Below, in pieces: positions 8,820 through 18,302 of a stretch of DNA of 64,000 nucleotides. The notes below the pieces were generated by a model. It saw only the letters and a list, made by a program, of their open reading frames with translations. It made no database searches and was not told where the DNA came from. This DNA is from Caulobacter sp. BP25 (GTDB lineage: Bacteria > Pseudomonadota > Alphaproteobacteria > Caulobacterales > Caulobacteraceae). The translations under genes and the position numbers were made by a program. The stretch lies in assembly GCF_002737755.1 (NCBI RefSeq), contig NZ_PEGH01000010.1, forward strand, positions 1 to 64,000, written 5' to 3'. The first letter of the stretch is position 1. Each line of letters opens with the position of its first letter.

Positions 8820-9107
8820 ATGGCCATTGACGCCGCCACGGTGCGGAAGGTCGCCCGGCTCGCCCGCATCGCCGAACCCGAAGAGCGCATCGAGGCCTTG
8901 GCTCAGGAGCTCAACGGCATCATGACCTGGATCGAGCAGCTGGCCGAGGTCGACACCGACGGCGTCGAGCCGCTGACCAGCGTCGTGGACTCGGGCCTGC
9001 CCCTGCGCGACGACGTCGTGACCATGGGCGGCGATCCGGCCCGGGTGACCAGCAACGCGCCCAAGTCGGTGGGCAATTTCTTCGTCGTGCCGAAGGTGGT
9101 CGAATAA
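8820..9107 (+). CDS. gatC: Asp-tRNA(Asn)/Glu-tRNA(Gln) amidotransferase subunit C
   Basis: Small belt subunit (95 aa) that wraps the GatA-GatB interface. Conserved pattern [10 protein letters not shown] near the N-terminus, the [12 protein letters not shown] helix and the closing FFVVPKVVE are typical. AGGAG lies 8 bp before the ATG. The stop overlaps the gatA start (TAATG), so the two are coupled. Confidence 0.96.
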   Translation: MAIDAATVRKVARLARIAEPEERIEALAQELNGIMTWIEQLAEVDTDGVEPLTSVVDSGLPLRDDVVTMGGDPARVTSNAPKSVGNFFVVPKVVE

Positions 9108-10579
9108 TGAGCGCGCTCACGAAGCTGACCCTGAAGGCCGCCGTCGACGGCCTGGCCAAGGGCGAATTCACCTCGGTCGAGCTGACCCGCGCGCACATCG
9201 ACGCCGTCGAGGCCGCGCGCGGCCTGAACGCCTACATCCTGGAGACGCCGGAAAAGGCGCTGGACATGGCCGCCAAGTCCGACGCCCGTCGGGCTTTGGG
9301 CGACGCTGGTCCGCTGGAAGGCGCACCGCTGGGCGTGAAGGATCTCTTCTGCACCGAGGGCGTGCGCACCACGGCCTGCTCGAAGATTCTGGAAAACTTC
9401 GTCCCGACCTACGAGTCGACGGTGACCAAGCAGCTTTGGCGCGACGGCGCGGTGATGCTGGGCAAGCTGAACCTTGACCAGTTCGCCATGGGCTCGTCGA
9501 ACGAGACCAGCTATTTCGGCCCCGTGACCAACCCCTGGCGGGCCCAGGGCTCGACCAAGGCCCTGACCCCTGGCGGTTCATCGGGCGGTTCAGCGGCGGC
9601 TGTTGCGGCCGATCTATGCCTGGGCGCCACCGCCACCGACACCGGCGGCTCGATCCGCCAGCCGGCCGCCTTCACCGGCACCGTCGGCATCAAGCCGACC
9701 TATGGCCGCTGCTCGCGCTGGGGCGTCGTGGCCTTCGCCAGCTCGCTGGATCAGGCAGGGCCCATCGCCAAGACTGTCGAGGACGCGGCCCTGCTGCTGA
9801 CCTCGATGGCGGGCCATGACCCCAAGGACTCGACCAGCCTGGACATCCCGGTTCCGGACTTCACCCAGTTCGTCGGGAAGTCGGTGAAGGGTCTGCGCAT
9901 CGGCATTCCCAAGGAATACCGCGTCGACAACATGCCGGCCGAGATCGAGAAGCTGTGGGCCGACGGAATCGCCTGGCTGAAGGAGGCCGGCTGCGAGATC
10001 GTCGACATCAGCCTGCCGCACACCAAGTACGCCCTGCCGGCCTACTACATCGTGGCCCCGGCCGAGGCGTCTTCGAACCTCGCCCGCTATGACGGCATGC
10101 GCTACGGCCTGCGCGAAGAGGGCGCCAACCTCACTGAGATCTACGAAAACACCCGGGCCTCGGGCTTCGGCGACGAGGTCAAGCGCCGCATCCTGATCGG
10201 CACCTATGTGCTGTCGGCCGGCTACTACGACGCCTATTACCTGAAGGCCCTGAAGGTGCGTCGTCGCATCGCTGAGGACTTCGACAACGCCTGGGAAAAG
10301 GTCGACGCGATCCTCACCCCGACCGCGCCTTCGGCGGCGTTCGGCCTGGGCGAGAATTCGAACGACCCGATCGCCATGTACCTGAACGACGTCTTCACGG
10401 TGACGACGAACCTGGCCGGCCTGCCGGGCCTCAGCCTGCCCGCCGGCCTCGACGCCAACGGCTTGCCGCTGGGCTTGCAGATCATCGGCAAGCCTCTGGA
10501 CGAGGGCACGGTGTTCTCGGTCGCGGGGGCGGTCGAAAGGGCGGCCGGTTTCACGGCCAAGGCCTCGAAGTGGTGGTGA
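9107..10579 (+). CDS. gatA: Asp-tRNA(Asn)/Glu-tRNA(Gln) amidotransferase subunit A
   Basis: Amidase-signature glutaminase (490 aa) that releases ammonia from glutamine and passes it to GatB. The Ser-cisSer-Lys triad is visible: K78 in PLGVKDLF, the cis-Ser in GGSSGGS (S158) and the nucleophile in DTGGSIRQP (S182). The gene directly follows gatC. gatB is not adjacent: a 150-aa gene and a terminator separate them. Confidence 0.97.
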   Translation: MSALTKLTLKAAVDGLAKGEFTSVELTRAHIDAVEAARGLNAYILETPEKALDMAAKSDARRALGDAGPLEGAPLGVKDLFCTEGVRTTACSKILENFVPTYESTVTKQLWRDGAVMLGKLNLDQFAMGSSNETSYFGPVTNPWRAQGSTKALTPGGSSGGSAAAVAADLCLGATATDTGGSIRQPAAFTGTVGIKPTYGRCSRWGVVAFASSLDQAGPIAKTVEDAALLLTSMAGHDPKDSTSLDIPVPDFTQFVGKSVKGLRIGIPKEYRVDNMPAEIEKLWADGIAWLKEAGCEIVDISLPHTKYALPAYYIVAPAEASSNLARYDGMRYGLREEGANLTEIYENTRASGFGDEVKRRILIGTYVLSAGYYDAYYLKALKVRRRIAEDFDNAWEKVDAILTPTAPSAAFGLGENSNDPIAMYLNDVFTVTTNLAGLPGLSLPAGLDANGLPLGLQIIGKPLDEGTVFSVAGAVERAAGFTAKASKWW

Positions 10580-10583
10580 TCTG

Positions 10584-11036
10584 ATGTCGAAATGGCGACT
10601 TGGAGGAGTCTTTTCTATCCTTGGCGCTGTTACGGCCGGCATTTCCGCTGCCTTGGCTCTTACAATCACCGTCGTTTCGCTGCTATTCAGTGCAAGCGTT
10701 CCGCTATCGCTCTTCTCGGAAAAGGCTCTGTGGCTACTCAGCCCCTATTTCGGAGTGCTCGTTGGCTCGCTTTTCTGGAGCTTCGGAGCGAAGCTGGGAG
10801 GCTCCTCTAACCATCCGTTTTGGGCCATTCCCGCACTTTGGGCCGGCGCAACGCTCGCCGGTTCTGCAAGTTGTTTTCTTTTGATCTTGCTTGGTGGTCA
10901 AGACACGCTGCCGGACGTTGGACTACTACTGGTGGCAGCATCTGCAGTCTTGATCGCAGCGGCAATTGGGCTTGGCGCAGTTCTGTTGGGATTGAAGGGC
11001 TTGGGTCGTGGCCCATTGGCGAAGAAGGTCCAATGA
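10584..11036 (+). CDS. hypothetical membrane protein inserted between gatA and gatB
   Basis: 150-residue protein with four predicted membrane segments, beginning FSILGAVTAGISAALALTIT. It starts 4 bp after the gatA stop. Codon use differs clearly from its neighbours: many codons end in T or A (CTT, GGA, TCT, GTT, CTA), while gatA and gatB end almost exclusively in G/C. This suggests recent acquisition. A terminator hairpin follows directly. No family recognised. Confidence 0.7.
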   Translation: MSKWRLGGVFSILGAVTAGISAALALTITVVSLLFSASVPLSLFSEKALWLLSPYFGVLVGSLFWSFGAKLGGSSNHPFWAIPALWAGATLAGSASCFLLILLGGQDTLPDVGLLLVAASAVLIAAAIGLGAVLLGLKGLGRGPLAKKVQ

Positions 11037-11050
11037 TCGGGTGTAGAAAA

Positions 11051-11078
11051 GGGCGGCTCCTGCGGAGCTGCCCTTCTT
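11051..11078 (+). terminator. Rho-independent-type terminator after the gatA-side cluster
   Basis: GGGCGGCTCC, loop TGC, GGAGCTGCCC (one G-T wobble), followed by TTCTTCG. It sits 15 bp after the 150-aa gene and before gatB, implying that gatB has its own promoter in 11079-11190. Confidence 0.7.
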
Positions 11079-11190
11079 CGTTGGGGATCGGCCTGTTGCG
11101 GGTTGAACGGGGTAACCGGGGCTGGAGCGAAACGGCAAGCCCTGCGGCGAAGGCTTTTCCGCCGTGGGGCGCTGGGTGTAAGAGGAGCGT

Positions 11191-12687
11191 ATGACGCAAG
11201 ATTCCAAGCAGATCCAAGGCCGCACCGGCCCCTGGGAAATTGTCCTCGGTCTCGAGGTTCACGCCCAGGTCGCCAGCAAGTCCAAGCTCTTCTCCGGCGC
11301 CGCCGTCGGCTTCGGCGCGGGCCCGAACGAGCAGGTCAGCCTCGTGGACGCGGCTATGCCGGGCATGCTGCCGGTGCTGAACCGGTTCTGCGTCGAGCAA
11401 GCGGTGAAGACCGGCCTTGGCCTGAAGGCCCAGATCAATCTGAAGAGCCGCTTTGACCGGAAGAACTACTTCTATCCGGACCTGCCGCAGGGCTATCAGA
11501 TCAGCCAGTTCGACCAGCCGATCGTCGGCGAGGGCGTGGTCAGCGTCGAACGCGACGACGGCACGACCTTCGATGTGCGCATCGAGCGCCTGCACCTGGA
11601 GCAGGACGCGGGTAAGTCGCTGCACGACCAAGACCCGAACGCGACCTATGTCGACCTGAACCGTGCGGGCACGGCGCTGATGGAGATCGTCTCCAGGCCC
11701 GACATGCGCACGTCCGAAGAGGCCGCCGCCTACGTCAAGAAGCTGCGGACGATCCTCGTTTATCTGGGCACCTGCGACGGCGACATGGAGAAGGGCAACC
11801 TGCGCGCCGACGTGAACGTCTCGGTCTGCCGTCCGGGCGCCTACGAGAAGTTCCGCGAGACGGGCGACTTCAAGCACCTGGGCACGCGCTGCGAGATCAA
11901 GAACGTCAACTCGTATCGCTACATCCAGCAGGCCATTGAGTACGAAGCCCGCCGCCAGATCGAGATTCTGGAAGACGGCGGCAAGATCGACCAGGAGACC
12001 CGCCTGTTCGACCCGACCAAGCTCGAGACCCGCTCGATGCGTTCGAAGGAAGAGGCGCACGACTACCGCTACTTCCCCGATCCGGACCTGCTGCCGCTGG
12101 TGCTGGACGCCGCCTGGGTGAAGTCGATCGAAGAGACCCTGCCGGAGCTGCCGGACGCCAAGAAGGCGCGCCTGCAGAGCCAGTATGGCCTTTCGGCCTA
12201 TGACGCGGGCGTGCTGATCATCGACGCCGACCGCGCCGACTACTTCGAGGCGGCCGCGAAGGGCCGCGACGCCAAGCTGGTGGCCAACTGGGTGACCAAC
12301 GAACTGCTGGCCAAGCTGTCGGCAGCCGGGATCGAGTTCACGGACTCGCCGCTGCCGTCGTCGGACATCGCCCAGCTGGTCGAGCTGATCGAGAACGGCA
12401 CCATCTCGTCGAAGATCGCCAAGGAGGTCTTCGAGCACATGTGGGCCGGCGAAGGCCGTCCCGCCGAGATCGTCGAGAAGCGCGGCCTGGTGCAGATCAA
12501 CGACACGGGTGCGATCGAGAAGGCCATCGACGACCTGATCACCGGCAATCCGGACAAGGCCGAGGCGGTGAAGGACAAGCCGCAGGCTCTGGGCTGGTTC
12601 GTCGGCCAAGTGATGAAGGCCACCGGCGGCAAGGCCAACCCCGCCACCGTCAATGAGCTGCTCCGCAAAAAGCTCGGCGTCGAATAG
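11191..12687 (+). CDS. gatB: Asp-tRNA(Asn)/Glu-tRNA(Gln) amidotransferase subunit B
   Basis: 498-residue kinase/transamidase subunit that phosphorylates and amidates the mischarged aminoacyl-tRNA. The cradle domain shows the start pattern [18 protein letters not shown], and the conserved [17 protein letters not shown] segment. The C-terminal YqeY-like tail ([20 protein letters not shown]) is complete. SD AAGAGGAG precedes the ATG by 4-5 bp. Confidence 0.97.
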   Translation: MTQDSKQIQGRTGPWEIVLGLEVHAQVASKSKLFSGAAVGFGAGPNEQVSLVDAAMPGMLPVLNRFCVEQAVKTGLGLKAQINLKSRFDRKNYFYPDLPQGYQISQFDQPIVGEGVVSVERDDGTTFDVRIERLHLEQDAGKSLHDQDPNATYVDLNRAGTALMEIVSRPDMRTSEEAAAYVKKLRTILVYLGTCDGDMEKGNLRADVNVSVCRPGAYEKFRETGDFKHLGTRCEIKNVNSYRYIQQAIEYEARRQIEILEDGGKIDQETRLFDPTKLETRSMRSKEEAHDYRYFPDPDLLPLVLDAAWVKSIEETLPELPDAKKARLQSQYGLSAYDAGVLIIDADRADYFEAAAKGRDAKLVANWVTNELLAKLSAAGIEFTDSPLPSSDIAQLVELIENGTISSKIAKEVFEHMWAGEGRPAEIVEKRGLVQINDTGAIEKAIDDLITGNPDKAEAVKDKPQALGWFVGQVMKATGGKANPATVNELLRKKLGVE

Positions 12688-12712
12688 GCGCTACGCAAAG
12701 CTGACATGACGA

Positions 12713-12746
12713 GGGCTCGCGGTGAGAACCGCGGGCCCTTCTTCGT
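12713..12746 (+). terminator. Terminator of gatB
   Basis: GGGCTCGCGGT, loop GAGA, ACCGCGGGCCC (one T-G wobble), then TTCTTCGTT. It lies 25 bp after the gatB stop. Confidence 0.75.
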
Positions 12747-12836
12747 TGAGCGGACGACCCGCTCTATCGCAGGCTTGGCGGCGACGCCGAGCAGTCCCAT
12801 GTTGCGTGCAGGCAAAGACAACGGAAGGGGAGGCCG

Positions 12837-13562
12837 ATGAGTCAACCGATCGCACTCTACTACTGGCCCACGCCGAACGGCTGGAAGGTCTCGATCGCCC
12901 TTGAGGAGATGGGCTTGCCCTACGAGATGGTCCCGGTGAACATCGGCACGGGTGAGCAGTTCAAGCCAGACTTTCTGGCGATCAGCCCGAACAACCGAAT
13001 GCCCGCCATCGTCGATCCCGACGGCCCTGACGGTCAGCCGATCTCGGTCTTCGAATCTGGCGCGATCCTGCAGTATCTGGCGCGCAAGACGGGACGCTTC
13101 TATGGCGACAACGAGCGGGACCGGGTCGAGATCGACCAGTGGGTGATGTGGCAGATGGCGGGCCTTGGCCCCATGGCCGGCCAGACCCACCACTTCCGCC
13201 AGTACGCGCCGGCCATCATCGCCGACCAGCGCCAGATCGCTTACGGCGTCGTCCGCTACACCAACGAGACGCACCGTCTCTATGGGGTGCTGAACAAGCG
13301 ACTGGAGGGCCGGGATTTCATTTGCGGGGACCTGTCCATCGCCGACTTCATGGTCTGGCCCTGGGTCGTTCCCTGGAAGAACCAGGGCATTATTCTGGAT
13401 GAGTTCCCCAATTTGAGGAGCTGGTTCGAGCGGGTGGGCGCGCGCGAAGCCGTTCAGAAGGGGTTCAAGCTTGGCGCCGAATTGCGCTCGCAAGGCCTTC
13501 AGGCGTCAGGAAAAGCGGCTGAAGAGGCGCGAAAGGTGCTATTTGGTCAGAGGGCGCGTTAA
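12837..13562 (+). CDS. Glutathione S-transferase family protein, YfcG/YghU-like
   Basis: 241-residue GST with an N-terminal thioredoxin-fold domain. PTPNGWKVSIALEEMGLPY and FLAISPNNRMPAIVD match the Nu-class YfcG pattern, where an Asn/Thr-rich motif replaces the classical Ser/Tyr and glutathione disulfide is bound. The ESGAILQYLA segment binds the glutathione gamma-Glu. The C-terminal all-helical domain includes DFICGDLSIADFMVWPW. Family members have disulfide-bond reductase activity; the substrate here is unknown. An AAGGGGAGG Shine-Dalgarno precedes the ATG. It stands alone between the gatB terminator and an AT-richer spacer. Confidence 0.9.
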   Translation: MSQPIALYYWPTPNGWKVSIALEEMGLPYEMVPVNIGTGEQFKPDFLAISPNNRMPAIVDPDGPDGQPISVFESGAILQYLARKTGRFYGDNERDRVEIDQWVMWQMAGLGPMAGQTHHFRQYAPAIIADQRQIAYGVVRYTNETHRLYGVLNKRLEGRDFICGDLSIADFMVWPWVVPWKNQGIILDEFPNLRSWFERVGAREAVQKGFKLGAELRSQGLQASGKAAEEARKVLFGQRAR

Positions 13563-13568
13563 GGTCGC

Positions 13569-13615
13569 GTATACTAACATTTACAGCCAGTAATAAGGCT
13601 TAGGGCCTAGTATAC
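13569..13615. promoter_or_regulatory. Inverted repeat GTATACTA / TAGTATAC upstream of the Sel1 gene
   Basis: Two perfect 8-bp arms (13569-13576 and 13608-13615) are separated by 31 bp in an unusually AT-rich stretch, just after the GST stop codon. It could be a regulator-binding or looping site for the small Sel1 gene 120 bp downstream, or a weak terminator. No matching copy was noticed elsewhere in the window. Confidence 0.35.
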
Positions 13616-13734
13616 ATTTGGTCGCATTCATCATATCGGCGTGATTAACTATATGTTCAGTCGCGCTGGACTTTCCTCCATTCGAGCTCTGATCCGGCAG
13701 AACGCCGTGGTGAGCCTAAGAAAGGAGATGAGCC

Positions 13735-14013
13735 ATGATGTTTATGAACGAACCGCCGGCCGTCGTCGCTACCCTGCCGCTGCCGACCGCCGAATCCACC
13801 GGCGACGAGCTGTTCCGCATGGGGCTGCTGTATTCGACCGGTCAGGGCGGCGCGCCGCTCGACTATGTTTCGGCCCACATGCTGTTCAACCTGGCCGCCA
13901 TGCGCGGTTCGGTCGAGGCCAAGCTCTATCGCAAGGAGCTGGCGCAGGAGATGGCCAGCGAAGATGTCGCCGAGGCCCAGCGCCAAGCGCGCGAATGGCT
14001 CGCCCACGGCTGA
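13735..14013 (+). CDS. Small Sel1-like repeat protein, 92 aa
   Basis: One complete Sel1-type TPR pair: LFRMGLLYSTGQGGAPLDYVSAHMLFNLAAMRG matches the alpha-alpha repeat pattern, followed by a third helix. No signal peptide. Strong SD (AAAGGAGATGAGCC) fixes the ATG at 13735. Sel1 proteins act as protein-binding scaffolds; no partner can be named from context. A perfect hairpin terminator starts at its stop codon, so it is monocistronic. Confidence 0.85.
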   Translation: MMFMNEPPAVVATLPLPTAESTGDELFRMGLLYSTGQGGAPLDYVSAHMLFNLAAMRGSVEAKLYRKELAQEMASEDVAEAQRQAREWLAHG

Positions 14014-14039
14014 GCCCGGTTCCCCGGGCTCACATTCTT
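14011..14039 (+). terminator. Terminator of the Sel1 gene
   Basis: Perfect 9-bp stem TGAGCCCGG / CCGGGCTCA with TTCC loop, followed by CATTCTT. It overlaps the stop codon. The following 170 bp (to 14209) hold no feature I can recognise. Confidence 0.75.
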
Positions 14040-14209
14040 GATCTGAGATCGCCTGAGTCCCGGCGTCCGCACTCCGGGGCCGCCTGAGGCGTCGGCGCCT
14101 TGCGTCGCTTGCGCAGGGCTTCCCTCAAGGCCCGCGCCATCAACCCGGCTTGTGGTCAGGGGCTTCCTGCAGACATCCGCGCAAGCAAGGGTGCGCTCCG
14201 ACCTGTCCG

Positions 14210-15727
14210 CTATCGGACCGCTGAGCGGTCGCCTAGCAGGCAGGGCACGGTCATCAGGATGATGTAGAGATCCAGCCAGAACGACTGGCGCTCGATATAT
14301 TCGACATCCAACGCCACACGACGACGCACGCATTCTTGCGTGTCGACCGGTCCGCGCGAGCCGTTGATCGCCGCCCAGCCGGTCAGGCCTGGCTTCATGC
14401 GATGGCGGTGAGCGTACTCCGCCACCAGCTTGGCCGACTCGACGCCTGCGGTCTTCATGCCGACCGCGTGGGGGCGGGGGCCTACGATCGACATCTCCCC
14501 TCGCAGGACATTGAACAGCTGGGGCAGCTCATCGAGGCTGGTCGAGCGGATGAAGCGGCCCACGCGCGTGACCCGATCATCGCCGGCGCGAATCTGGCGC
14601 GCGGCGTTTGCGTCCGCAGCATCGTTGCGCATGGAGCGGAACTTCCAGACCAGGAATTCCTCATTATTGAAGCCGTGGCGGCGCTGTCGGAAGAACGCCG
14701 GACCCGGACTGTCGAGTTTCACGGCGAGCGCGATCGCCAGCATGAGCGGGCCGGCGGCGGCGAGGCCCATCACGGCCAGCGTCAGGTCAAGCGCTCGCTT
14801 CGCCAGAAGACGGCGTCGCCGGAAGTCGCGCCAGCCTGAAAGTGGATGCTCCGCGCCGGTGGCGATACGCGCCAGGGTCGCGTCATCCTCGTCCGGCGTT
14901 CCGCCGTCGACGAAGAGGTTGAGGGGATGGGGCAAGACGCCCAGCTTATCGGCCAGTTCGCGGACGCGCGTCTCGGCTGTCGCGGTGATGGCGAAGACCA
15001 CCCGGTCTATATAGGGCGCGAGCCGGTGACGGAGCAGGGCGTCGGTGTCGCCCAGCAACGGCACGCCCAGGATGTTCACGGGAGCGCGGCGTAGGCGGTC
15101 GTCGAACAAGCCCAGCACGTTGACCTCGCCGGTGCGCATCGCGGCCTCGATCAGGCGCTGTGCGTTGGCCGTAGCGCCGACGATCACGATGTTGGGCGTC
15201 AGTAGGCCCTGGCGCCGGGCGTGGTCGATGAGCTTCCACCATCCGGCGTGCAACGCGACGAGACAGGCGCTGGCGCCTAGCAGTGGCAGAGCGGAACGCG
15301 CGTCGATGGGATTGAAAACCAATGAGGCGAGGGTCGCCACGAGCGCGGCGCTCACGAGCGCCTTGCCGACACGGTTCAGATGCCGCTTGAGGCTCTGTTT
15401 GCGCGGGAAATCGTAGGCGCCGAAAGCGCGCATCGCGATCGGAATGGCCAGTGTCCAGGCGAAGCCCGTCAGAAGGTCCCGTCCCAGCGTCACCGGGGCC
15501 GCCATCATCAACGCGCAGGCGACATCGACCAAAGCAAAGATTCGGGCCAGCCAGCGCGCATCCATCCGCGAGCGCGAGGGCACCAGCTTGCCAGGACGCA
15601 GAGGGGCTCTGCGCCGCTTCCGGCCAGGCGGGCCGGTTTCGGGACCCATCCGCGCGGAAGCATCCCCTGAAGCGATGAACGCCAAGGCCGAAACGCGCGT
15701 GGAATTGATCTCTGGAATAGGCTGCAT
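14210..15727 (-). CDS. Exopolysaccharide-initiating sugar-phosphate transferase (PssY/PssZ/HfsE-type)
   Basis: Polyisoprenyl-phosphate hexose-1-phosphate transferase, the enzyme that loads the first sugar onto undecaprenyl phosphate. An N-terminal domain with four membrane helices is followed by a CoA-binding-like Rossmann domain (NIVIVGATANAQRLIEA) and a C-terminal bacterial sugar transferase domain (KRALDLTLAVMGL, SPGPAFFRQRRHG, WKFRSMR, TSLDELPQLFNVLRGEMS, GPRPHA, KPGLTGWA). The frame is open to 15820; the ATG at 15727 removes a non-conserved tail. Known: Caulobacter has three partly redundant homologues serving the holdfast. No other polysaccharide gene is adjacent, which resembles the dispersed PssY/PssZ paralogues rather than the hfs cluster. 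Confidence 0.88.
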   Translation of the reverse strand: MQPIPEINSTRVSALAFIASGDASARMGPETGPPGRKRRRAPLRPGKLVPSRSRMDARWLARIFALVDVACALMMAAPVTLGRDLLTGFAWTLAIPIAMRAFGAYDFPRKQSLKRHLNRVGKALVSAALVATLASLVFNPIDARSALPLLGASACLVALHAGWWKLIDHARRQGLLTPNIVIVGATANAQRLIEAAMRTGEVNVLGLFDDRLRRAPVNILGVPLLGDTDALLRHRLAPYIDRVVFAITATAETRVRELADKLGVLPHPLNLFVDGGTPDEDDATLARIATGAEHPLSGWRDFRRRRLLAKRALDLTLAVMGLAAAGPLMLAIALAVKLDSPGPAFFRQRRHGFNNEEFLVWKFRSMRNDAADANAARQIRAGDDRVTRVGRFIRSTSLDELPQLFNVLRGEMSIVGPRPHAVGMKTAGVESAKLVAEYAHRHRMKPGLTGWAAINGSRGPVDTQECVRRRVALDVEYIERQSFWLDLYIILMTVPCLLGDRSAVR

Positions 15728-15859
15728 GACGACCGATGTTCGGAAAACGCCGTTCAATTTAACGGGGCGTTCTAAGTGCGACGTTAACACGCACATTTTT
15801 GGCATTGACGCCGTTGTCATGTCGCAGCGAACAGGCTATCGAACCGCTCCCTCTCAGGA

Positions 15860-15950
15860 GGAGACGTGGCCGAGAGGCTGAAGGCACCGCTTTGCTAAAG
15901 CGGCATACCCCAAAAGGGTATCGAGGGTTCGAATCCCTCCGTCTCCGCCA
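15860..15950 (+). tRNA. tRNA-Ser (anticodon GCU)
   Basis: 91 nt including an encoded CCA. Acceptor stem GGAGACG pairs with CGTCTCC; the anticodon loop TTTGCTAA in stem CCGC..GCGG gives GCU, reading AGC/AGU. A long variable arm (TACCCCAAAAGGGTA) is typical of serine tRNAs, and the T arm is GAGGGTTCGAATCCCTC. Confidence 0.97.
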
Positions 15951-16133
15951 CCTTCCGATACAGTTGTGGCAAAAGTTCTGCGGCGCGCTTGGGTGGCCGT
16001 TCGACTCGCCGCGTCACATCATCTGACCCTGATTTCCGCCGGCCTTCAGAGGCGGTAATGCGTCTTTGTTATTGAAAGTAACTCGCAGTAACGATTATAC
16101 GCCCGAAACGTTGATTTTTGAGCGGGCTTCACA

Positions 16134-18302
16134 GTGCGGTTCCAAACCAAGGGCGCGAGTCGGCGCGCCATCCTCGCTTCCGGCCTGAGCCTGCTGGCGT
16201 TGTCGGCCAGTGGTGGCGCGCAGGCTCGCGCGGAAGAGCCCTCGACCAGCGTGGATCGCGTGGTGATCACCGCCGCGCGGACGATCTTGCCCGCCAGCGC
16301 CTTGCCGATGACCGTGGATGTCGTCGACAATGAGAGCCTGACCCAGCAGGTCGCTATCAGCGGCTCGGTCATCGACGCCATCGCAACCTTGTCGCCGTCG
16401 TTCTCGCCCACGCGCCAGAAGCTGTCCGGTGCAGGCGAAACCCTACGCGGCCGCTCGCCGCTGTACGCCATCAATGGCATTCCGCAGTCGACGCCGATCC
16501 GCGACGGATCACGCGATGGCTATACGATTGATCCCTTCTTCGTGGACCGGGTCGAGCTGATCTATGGCTCGAACGCTCTCCAGGGCATCGGCGCCACCGG
16601 CGGCGTGGTGAACCAGGTGACGGTCGGCGCGCCCAAGCAGGACGGGGTCTCGGGGCGCGTTCTGGCCCAGACCACGCTCGGCCACGACCTGGGCGACGCG
16701 GTTGGCGGCAAGCTGGCGGGCCTGGTCGGCTGGCGCGAGGGCGCGTTCGACGCGACGGCCGGCGTGGCCTACGAGTCGCGCGGCGCCTTCCATGACGCCC
16801 GCGGCCGCCGCATCGGCATGGACAACACCCAGGGCGACGTCCAGGACTCCAAGACGTTGTCGCTGTTTGGCCGTTTGGGTTGGCAGATCGACCCCAGCCT
16901 GCGCCTGGACATTGTCGCCAACCGCTTCGAGCTGAAGGGCGATGGCGACTATGTGACGGTCACGGGGACCGCCGCCGCGCCGACCGACGGCTCCCGCCTG
17001 ACGCGTCTGCCCAGCACCGCCTATCGTGGCGTCGTGCCCGGCAAGCCGGCGCAGGGGCGCGTCGAGACCCTGTCGGCGTCCTTGACCGACGACGACCTCT
17101 ATGGCGGCGCCCTGACCGCTCAGCTGTTCTTCAACCGTACGCGCGACACGTTCGGCGGAGACAGGAACGCCACCTTCCAGGACGTGAGCATCGCGCCGTC
17201 GGGCACACTGTTCGACCAGTCCTCGAACCGATCGCGCAAGCTGGGCGCGCGGATGAGCTACGAGCGCGCCGTGCCAGGCCTTGAGGGCTTGACCGCGACC
17301 GTGGGCCTCGACGCGCTGAACGACCGCACCGAGCAGCTGCTGATCGCCACGGACCGCGCCTGGGTGCCGCCGACCAAGTTCCAGAGCCTCGCGCCCTTCG
17401 TCCAGGGCAACTACGCCCTGCTGGATGGCAAGCTGCGCCTGGCGGGCGGCGTCCGCTTCGAGAACGTCGAGCTGAAGGTCGACGACTTCACCACCTTGGC
17501 CTTTTACGGCGCGCGCAAGGTGGCCGGCGGCAATCCCGACTTCAAGGCGACCCTGGCCAACGGCGGCGTGGTGTTCGAGCCCGCCAAGGGGCTTCGCGTC
17601 TATGGCAGCTACGCCGAGGGCTACACCGTCCCAGACGTGGGCCGCATCCTGCGCGCCATCAACGTGGCCAATGTCGATGTCGACACCTATCTGGCGATCG
17701 AGCCGATCGTGTCGAACAATCGCGAGATCGGCGCGGAGCTGAAGCGCGGACCGTTCGACGCCAGCGTCGCCTACTTCTGGTCCTCTTCGAAGTTGGGTCA
17801 GCTGCTGGTCAGGAACTCAGGCGGAGTCTTCGACGTGCAGCGCCAACGGGTGGCGATCGAGGGGCTGGAGGCCAATGTTCGGGCGCGCACGCCTGTGCCG
17901 GGGCTCGATGTCTCGGCCGGCTACGCGCGCCTGCGCGGTCAAACCGACACCAACGCCGACGGCAAGGTCGACACCGATCTGGACGGCGCGAACATCTCTC
18001 CCGACCGCCTGAATCTCGCCGCCGATTATCAGACGGGTAAGTGGGCGCTGCGGATGCAAGTCCAGTCCTATCTGTCGCGCGACATGCAGAAGGCGCTCGT
18101 GAAGGACGACTTCGAAGGCTACACGGTCGCCGACGCCTTCGTGCGATATCAGTTGCCCGTCGGCGCTGTGTCGCTTGGCGTCCAGAACCTCTTCGACAAG
18201 CAGTACCTGACCTACTATTCGGACACGACCTTGCCCACCAAGGACAAGATCTACGCCGGACGGGGACGGACCGCGACGCTGGGCTGGGAAGCCCGTTTCT
18301 GA
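16134..18302 (+). CDS. TonB-dependent siderophore-type receptor
   Basis: 722-residue outer-membrane receptor. Signal peptide about residues 1-33 (ILASGLSLLALSASGGAQARA). TonB-box-like segment VDRVVITAAR, then a plug domain with LRGRSPLYAINGIPQ and DRVELIYGSNALQGIGATGGVVN, and a 22-strand barrel ending in aromatic-terminal LGWEARF. It overlaps a PepSY membrane protein (TGATG), which in known systems (FoxB, PiuB) reduces or processes ferrisiderophores, so an iron-chelate substrate is inferred. The GTG start is supported by GAGCGG upstream. The 183 bp between the tRNA and this gene are AT-rich near 16060-16110 and probably carry the promoter. Confidence 0.9.
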   Translation: MRFQTKGASRRAILASGLSLLALSASGGAQARAEEPSTSVDRVVITAARTILPASALPMTVDVVDNESLTQQVAISGSVIDAIATLSPSFSPTRQKLSGAGETLRGRSPLYAINGIPQSTPIRDGSRDGYTIDPFFVDRVELIYGSNALQGIGATGGVVNQVTVGAPKQDGVSGRVLAQTTLGHDLGDAVGGKLAGLVGWREGAFDATAGVAYESRGAFHDARGRRIGMDNTQGDVQDSKTLSLFGRLGWQIDPSLRLDIVANRFELKGDGDYVTVTGTAAAPTDGSRLTRLPSTAYRGVVPGKPAQGRVETLSASLTDDDLYGGALTAQLFFNRTRDTFGGDRNATFQDVSIAPSGTLFDQSSNRSRKLGARMSYERAVPGLEGLTATVGLDALNDRTEQLLIATDRAWVPPTKFQSLAPFVQGNYALLDGKLRLAGGVRFENVELKVDDFTTLAFYGARKVAGGNPDFKATLANGGVVFEPAKGLRVYGSYAEGYTVPDVGRILRAINVANVDVDTYLAIEPIVSNNREIGAELKRGPFDASVAYFWSSSKLGQLLVRNSGGVFDVQRQRVAIEGLEANVRARTPVPGLDVSAGYARLRGQTDTNADGKVDTDLDGANISPDRLNLAADYQTGKWALRMQVQSYLSRDMQKALVKDDFEGYTVADAFVRYQLPVGAVSLGVQNLFDKQYLTYYSDTTLPTKDKIYAGRGRTATLGWEARF

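Noticed and set aside
16060..16110. Fur box upstream of the siderophore receptor
   Set aside because: The region is AT-rich but I could not align a convincing 19-bp Fur consensus.
15860..16133. Integrative element at the tRNA-Ser 3' end
   Set aside because: No duplicated tRNA end, integrase or compositional shift follows; the next genes are ordinary iron-uptake genes.
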